Assembly (NCBI GenBank): GCA_018830765.1
Contig: JAHJRJ010000192.1
Coordinates: 1 to 9,139 of the forward strand
DNA: 9,139 bases
Direction of reading: 5' to 3'
Origin: Bacteroidota bacterium
Lineage (GTDB): Bacteria; Bacteroidota; Ignavibacteria; UBA10030; BY39
The notes under the pieces: generated by a model
What the model was told of the DNA's origin: nothing
The model's input: only the letters and a program-made list of their open reading frames with translations
Databases searched by the model: none
Part shown: piece by piece, positions 6,412 to 9,139 of the stretch
How positions within the stretch are numbered: the stretch's first letter is position 1
Layout of the letters: every line of letters begins with the position of its first letter
Program-made: the position numbers and the translations under genes

Positions 6412-7113
6412 CTATGATTTAAGTGACAGGCGGTCCTTTATTTCCTTATAGGATTTCACGATATTATCACCCGAATAAACAAAATGATCTCGAAGAATTT
6501 TACCGTCGTCCGATAGGTGCCAGAAAAATAATGTTAACGGTGAAATCTCGCTGCTCAATACGATCTGATTTTGAGACCGTCCGAATTCAAGTTCCATTTT
6601 GGCAAGAATCAGATTTCTCCTGTCGCAAAGCGATTTTACGACAGCATTGACTTTGGACGCAAGCCGGTTGATGATTTTAAATTCGTCACCAGTAAGAAGT
6701 CCTAACGAAAATACATGTGTTTCGTTTATGAAGACTCTCTGATTTCCCTTGTTTAGATAATAAAATTCAAAAACAGGGAATTGCAGGGGAATTCCTTCTT
6801 TCAAATCAAACTTTTTCCCTAAATCGTGAGTCGCATAATTATAAACCGCTACCGTTATAGGAATAAAGTTAATATTCCTAACTAATAATTCATAACCCGA
6901 CAGCCGTTTTATGAAAAATGTCGGTATCTGAAAATTTTGTAGATAATCGAAAAAATACGTTGAGATGTCGTTTCTGAGAATGGCTGAAACTCCGGATTTG
7001 GTTTTTTTTCTTTTCTCACTAGAGTTTTCGCACTTGAATTCATATACAAGTTTATCAGCTTGGTTGGACGAGTAAATTTTCTTTGTATCGGTATCTAAAA
7101 TTATATTTTTCAC
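6412..7113 (-). CDS. PurC-like (SAICAR synthetase fold) protein with degenerate active site
   Basis: The 233-residue protein (GTG start at 7113) has the length and order of SAICAR synthetase: KKIYSS start, NDISTYFFDYLQNFQIPTFF, ELLVRNINFIPITVAVYN, GIPLQFPVFEFYY, FINETHVF, NLILAKMELEFG, EISPLTLFFW, and a final SYKEIKDRL helix. Many expected ligand residues are replaced. The N-terminal GKxK is DTKK. The (D/N)(D/T)xxAGDG loop is missing, with CENSSEKR in its place. VVRNxAAGS reads VAVYNYATHD (near 88-97). DFKLEFG reads KMELEFG (172-178). DEISPD reads SEISPL (188-193). So it is homologous to PurC by pattern but probably not a normal SAICAR synthetase. It heads the operon with psd, pssA, purS and purQ. 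A TTG at 7128 would lengthen it by five residues but lies inside the promoter. Homology is fairly sure; activity is doubtful. Confidence 0.75.
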   Translation of the reverse strand: MKNIILDTDTKKIYSSNQADKLVYEFKCENSSEKRKKTKSGVSAILRNDISTYFFDYLQNFQIPTFFIKRLSGYELLVRNINFIPITVAVYNYATHDLGKKFDLKEGIPLQFPVFEFYYLNKGNQRVFINETHVFSLGLLTGDEFKIINRLASKVNAVVKSLCDRRNLILAKMELEFGRSQNQIVLSSEISPLTLFFWHLSDDGKILRDHFVYSGDNIVKSYKEIKDRLSLKS

Positions 7114-7118
7114 GCTAA

Positions 7119-7147
7119 ATATTACCAAAAAAAAAGAAGAATGTCAA
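7119..7147 (-). promoter_or_regulatory. Consensus promoter for the purC-like/psd/pssA/purS/purQ/tatA operon
   Basis: On the minus strand TTGACA (7147-7142) and TAATAT (7124-7119) are separated by 17 bases containing nine consecutive T residues. Transcription would start about 7113-7112, on the GTG start codon itself, predicting a leaderless mRNA for the first gene. It lies just downstream of the csp terminator, so it begins a new unit. Confidence 0.8.
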
Positions 7148-7192
7148 GGAAACGATTTTGGGGTCTGAACTGATTTTTAATAAGAAAAAAAG

Positions 7193-7231
7193 AAAAACCC
7201 CGCTCCGAAAAAAATCCGTGACGGGGTTTTT
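7193..7231 (-). terminator. Intrinsic terminator of the cold-shock gene
   Basis: AAAAACCCCG (7193-7202) and CGGGGTTTTT (7222-7231) form a perfect 10-bp stem. For minus-strand transcription it is followed by a T-rich run (complement of 7192-7183). It lies 28 bases after the csp stop. The A/T arms would let it work in both directions. Confidence 0.92.
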
Positions 7232-7258
7232 ATTAAACGTGTATGTAGCTATCGAAAA

Positions 7259-7462
7259 TTACTTAGATAGAGACACGTTGGTTGCCTGAAGTCCTTTTGG
7301 ACCGTTTTCGACTTCAAATTGCACTTTATCGCCTTCGTTCAGGTTTTTATACCCTTCGCCGACAATTGATCTGAAATGGACGAAGACATCTTCGCCACTC
7401 TGACGTGAAATGAAGCCAAAACCTTTGACTCCGTTGAACCATTTGACTGTTCCTTTTTCCAT
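7259..7462 (-). CDS. csp: Cold-shock domain protein (CspA family)
   Basis: The 67-residue protein is a complete single cold-shock domain, a five-stranded barrel that binds single-stranded RNA or DNA and acts as an RNA chaperone. It starts MEKGTVKWFN and has RNP1 as KGFGFI (13-18) and RNP2 as VFVHF (26-30). NEGDKVQFEVENGPKGLQAT, the usual fourth and fifth strand region, follows. The chosen ATG at 7462 has AAGGA about eight bases upstream and the standard N-terminus. A longer reading from 7510 would add 16 residues through the leader hairpin and is rejected. The gene stands alone, with its own promoter, a leader of about 190 bases and an intrinsic terminator. A long foldable leader is typical of cold-regulated csp mRNAs. 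Confidence 0.95.
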   Translation of the reverse strand: MEKGTVKWFNGVKGFGFISRQSGEDVFVHFRSIVGEGYKNLNEGDKVQFEVENGPKGLQATNVSLSK

Positions 7463-7656
7463 TGGAACTATCCTTTCTTTTTGTTTTGTTATGAAACCGT
7501 CCTGTAACAACAGGACCAGTAAAAGTGTACGCCGGAAACCGTGGCTTTTAATATGTGTGTAACTGCTGGCGACTCTTACCTTGAAAGGATACTACGTGTA
7601 CATCAGCTGTTGCTAAAAGCGTTCGAATATTGTGCTAACGGTGTACTGTTATTTGA
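7463..7656 (-). promoter_or_regulatory. Long structured 5' leader of csp
   Basis: Between the predicted start of transcription (about 7656) and the csp ATG lie about 190 non-coding bases. A perfect 7-bp hairpin, GTCCTGT/ACAGGAC with a 4-base loop, sits at 7499-7516. A longer-range pairing joins GCTTTTA (7544-7550) with TAAAAGC (7614-7620). Within it AACTGCTG (7561-7568) pairs with CAGCTGTT (7604-7611) apart from one mismatch. GTGTAC occurs three times (7525, 7596, 7641). By analogy with cspA leaders it may control translation by temperature; that is inferred. Confidence 0.55.
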
Positions 7657-7662
7657 CGCTTT

Positions 7663-7691
7663 AACATAAGCATAATTTCTACCAATGGCAA
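7663..7691 (-). promoter_or_regulatory. Probable csp promoter
   Basis: Minus strand TTGCCA (7691-7686) and TATGTT (7668-7663) with a 17-base spacer. The -10 box is only 4 of 6 matches to consensus. It is back to back with the tRNA promoter, whose -35 box starts nine bases away. Confidence 0.5.
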
Positions 7692-7699
7692 GAAAGGTG

Positions 7700-7728
7700 T
7701 TGCAATAATAAAAACATTTCCTTATAAT
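7700..7728 (+). promoter_or_regulatory. Promoter of the tRNA-Gln/tRNA-Glu unit
   Basis: TTGCAA (7700-7705) and a perfect TATAAT (7723-7728) are separated by 17 bases. Transcription would start near 7735, about six bases before the tRNA-Gln 5' end. The match and spacing suit a strong stable-RNA promoter. Confidence 0.85.
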
Positions 7729-7740
7729 CATATACAACAC

Positions 7741-7813
7741 TGCCCTGTGGTGTAATTGGCAACACACTTGACTCTGGATCAAGGTAGTTCAGGTTCGAAT
7801 CCTGACAGGGCAG
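7741..7813 (+). tRNA. trnQ: tRNA-Gln (anticodon CUG)
   Basis: All arms fold. The acceptor TGCCCTG pairs perfectly with CAGGGCA (7806-7812), with discriminator G7813. The D stem is GTGT/ACAC, the anticodon stem CTTGA/TCAAG with loop CTCTGGA and anticodon CTG (7774-7776), and the T arm TCAGG-TTCGAAT-CCTGA. CCA is not encoded. It has the U1-A72 first pair that bacterial GatCAB recognises, consistent with gatA in this window. It reads CAG. Confidence 0.96.
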
Positions 7814-7816
7814 CTT

Positions 7817-7888
7817 GGCGCTATCGTCTAAGGGTTAGGACACCGCCCTCTCAAGGCGGTAATACGGGTTCGAATCCCGTTAGCGCTA
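7817..7888 (+). tRNA. trnE: tRNA-Glu (anticodon CUC)
   Basis: It folds fully. Acceptor GGCGCTA pairs with TAGCGCT (7881-7887) and the discriminator is A7888. The D arm is the Glu-type GTCTAAGGGTTAGGAC. The anticodon stem is CCGCC/GGCGG with loop CTCTCAA and anticodon CTC (7850-7852). The variable loop has four bases and the T arm is ACGGG-TTCGAAT-CCCGT. CCA is not encoded. The first acceptor pair is G1-U72 rather than the usual G1-C72. It lies three bases after tRNA-Gln, in the same transcript, and reads GAG. Confidence 0.95.
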
Positions 7889-7892
7889 CTCC

Positions 7893-7917
7893 CAAAATCG
7901 CTCACGAACGATTTTTG
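7893..7917 (+). terminator. Possible weak terminator after the tRNA pair
   Basis: CAAAATCG (7893-7900) and CGATTTTTG (7909-7917) can pair around an eight-base loop, and the 3' arm itself supplies five T residues. The stem has few GC pairs. It lies between convergent units (the tRNAs and the DUF4032 gene), where a terminator is expected. Confidence 0.4.
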
Positions 7918-7966
7918 TAACTGGATGCGATTTGCGCGGAGGTTAAAAAAGTCGAAATAGCGAAAA

Positions 7967-9022
7967 TCAATCGAAAACAAACAGCTTACGCATTGAACTA
8001 GCCAGTTCAGCAACCTTTTCTCTAATCTTACCTTTATTAACAAACGTTTGGGAATAACTTTCGAATGCTTTAATTAATCCTACATCCTTACCTATCTTTT
8101 CACTCAAATAATATTTATGCAGCATAATATCCAAATATAGAGAAGATGCTGTCCGGTCAGGGAATTCATCAAGTATAGAGTAACTTCTTTTTGTTTCTGT
8201 TCGCTAAGGTACCATTTATGTTCATCAACATCAATCCTTGTTAAGAGTTCAAAAGTTTGTTCCTCTTTTTCTATCTCAAATAAATCTGTGTATCGCTGTA
8301 TGATATAGTATCGATCTTCTGTACCTAAAAGCGGTTCTCGTATATTTCCGCTTTCCATCATATCTCTTTCAGTCCAAGCTAAATTCTCAAGAAAGAATTC
8401 GATATCAGCTTCGCGCATTTGTCTTGAAATATTGGAATGGAATTCGACTGTTTCAGCGTCTGCTAATGCCGCGCGCAGAACAGTCCGAATACCTATTTCG
8501 GGAAATTTTTGATTGACAAAAATAATCATCATATTCGACAGCGATCGCATCCCAAATTCGCTGCCGGTTTTCTTTATTAAACGACCGCTTGAACAAAAAA
8601 TAATGTGGGATTGAATACTCAAGTAATTCCGTAATTATGTATCCGGTTTCGGAAGGTTCAATTTGAGTACCGACTTGAGTTTCGATGAACAACGGGGAGT
8701 CCTCACGAATTACTAAACCAACAGTACGAAGCGTGTTAATACCCATTTGATGAAGCCGGATGTATGAATCAAATTCTCTTTGAGCTGTTCTACCCGAAGT
8801 TTCTTTGATTGCAAAGGCTTTATTTCTGACCTTAACAAAACGAACGACGTGACGCGATAAACCACTTTTTATAGTCATGAAATTCGAATCTCGCTTATTC
8901 CAATCTGTCAACGGCTTATACCATGGAAGCTTTTGAAGCAAAGCAAGTTCATCCTTCACGAAGGACATTCTAAAATTTATGCGGCTGCCCGATTTAAAAA
9001 TATTTCTATCGGATATAGTCAT
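7967..9022 (-). pseudogene. Broken DUF4032 (kinase-like) gene, two frame changes and loss of catalytic loop
   Basis: Reading from ATG 9022, residues 34-161 match DUF4032 proteins (often named lipopolysaccharide kinase InaA-like): LPWYKPLTDW, SGLSRHVVRFVKVRNKAFAIKE (Lys73), QREFDSYIRL, VGLVI, ITELLEYSIPHYFLF, RIWDAIA. The frame then ends at 8453. From about 8544 the match resumes one frame over with SLSN and continues through ALADAETVEFHSNISRQMREADIEFF to about 8190. There an A-rich stretch (8183-8197) marks a return to the first frame, reading ILDEFPDRTASSLYLDIM, then KYYLSEKIGKDVGLIKAF and a stop at 7967. Family members have about 16 residues (H-x3-FFWGDC type) between the DALA-like and SLSN segments. 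These are missing here, so the presumed catalytic loop is gone. It begins nine bases after a sugar ABC permease gene. Sequencing error could explain the second shift but not easily the first. Confidence 0.72.
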
Positions 9023-9031
9023 AATATTAAG

Positions 9032-9139
9032 CTATCCCTTCACTGCGCCTGCCATCAAGCCGCTGATGTAATATTTTTGTAGTGCAAGGAACAAAACCAT
9101 TACGGGCAAGATGGTGATTACAGAACCTGCCATCATCAG
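9032..9139 (-). CDS. Carbohydrate ABC transporter permease, MalG-like (C-terminal end only)
   Basis: The minus strand reads LMMAGSVITILPVMVLFLAL followed by QKYYISGLMAGAVKG and a TAG at 9034-9032. This is the characteristic last membrane helix and end of the second permease of CUT1 sugar importers: AGSVxxxLPxxxLFxxLQxYxxxGLxAGAVKG. Only 35 residues lie in the window, so substrate and partners cannot be seen. The DUF4032 gene starts nine bases after its stop and probably shares its transcript. Confidence 0.9.
   Translation of the reverse strand: MMMAGSVITILPVMVLFLALQKYYISGLMAGAVKG

Noticed and set aside
7114..7128. TTG start at 7128 for the purC-like gene
   Set aside because: The codon lies in the spacer of the consensus promoter, upstream of the predicted transcription start. 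The GTG at 7113 fits the family start better.
7463..7510. 16-residue N-terminal extension of the cold-shock protein
   Set aside because: It would pass through the leader hairpin, lacks a ribosome binding site and departs from the family N-terminus; the ATG at 7462 has both.
7828..8043. 71-residue open frame on the minus strand
   Set aside because: Its end (NGIRTRITALRGRCPNP) is the antisense translation of the tRNA-Glu, a common artefact; the rest crosses the end of the DUF4032 gene in another frame.

Overview
The window is ordinary bacterial chromosome of moderate to low GC. It encodes housekeeping proteins almost entirely on the minus strand, plus one pair of tRNA genes on the plus strand. 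Minus-strand genes often start at TTG (ndk, gatA, psd, purS) or GTG (purQ, the purC-like gene). Most of these have an AGGAG-type ribosome binding site, and several promoters fit the TTGACA/TATAAT consensus with 17-bp spacers. Gene content (GatCAB-type amidotransferase, PurS/PurQ, short-form Psd with PssA, TatA, tRNA genes without encoded CCA) and hairpin-rich spacers suggest an uncultured-type bacterium, perhaps of the FCB group (Chlorobiota/Ignavibacteriota-like). That placement is an inference from style and content, not proof.

Layout, read in the direction of transcription (right to left). At the right edge, 9139-9032 holds the last 35 residues of a sugar-type ABC transporter permease. It is followed nine bases later by a broken DUF4032 (kinase-like) gene at 9022-7967. 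That gene has lost its catalytic-loop segment and contains two compensating frame changes. Converging on it from the left are tRNA-Gln(CUG) and tRNA-Glu(CUC), driven by a strong promoter at 7700-7728. Back to back with that promoter is a cold-shock protein gene (7462-7259) with a long, foldable leader and a clear intrinsic terminator (7231-7193).

Next comes a probable six-gene operon behind a consensus promoter at 7147-7119: a strongly diverged purC-like gene, psd, pssA, purS, purQ and tatA. Gaps are about 20 bases, or the genes overlap. The operon joins phosphatidylethanolamine synthesis (PssA then Psd), the PurS and PurQ subunits of FGAM synthase, and the twin-arginine translocase TatA. The purC-like protein keeps the family outline but lacks many of its catalytic and ligand-binding motifs.

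A 480-bp spacer (3770-3292) holds no gene but a succession of palindromes, including two overlapping, mutually exclusive hairpins. Beyond it lie gatA, sucD, ndk and the start of a Nudix hydrolase running off the left edge, all in one direction. SucD carries an unusual lysine/proline-rich tail of about 70 residues.

The points most worth a second look are the degenerate PurC homologue, the targeted-looking loss of the catalytic loop in the DUF4032 gene, the hairpin-rich spacer, the SucD tail, and the leaderless-looking GTG start of the purC-like gene. I did not find a clear new defence system or mobile element.
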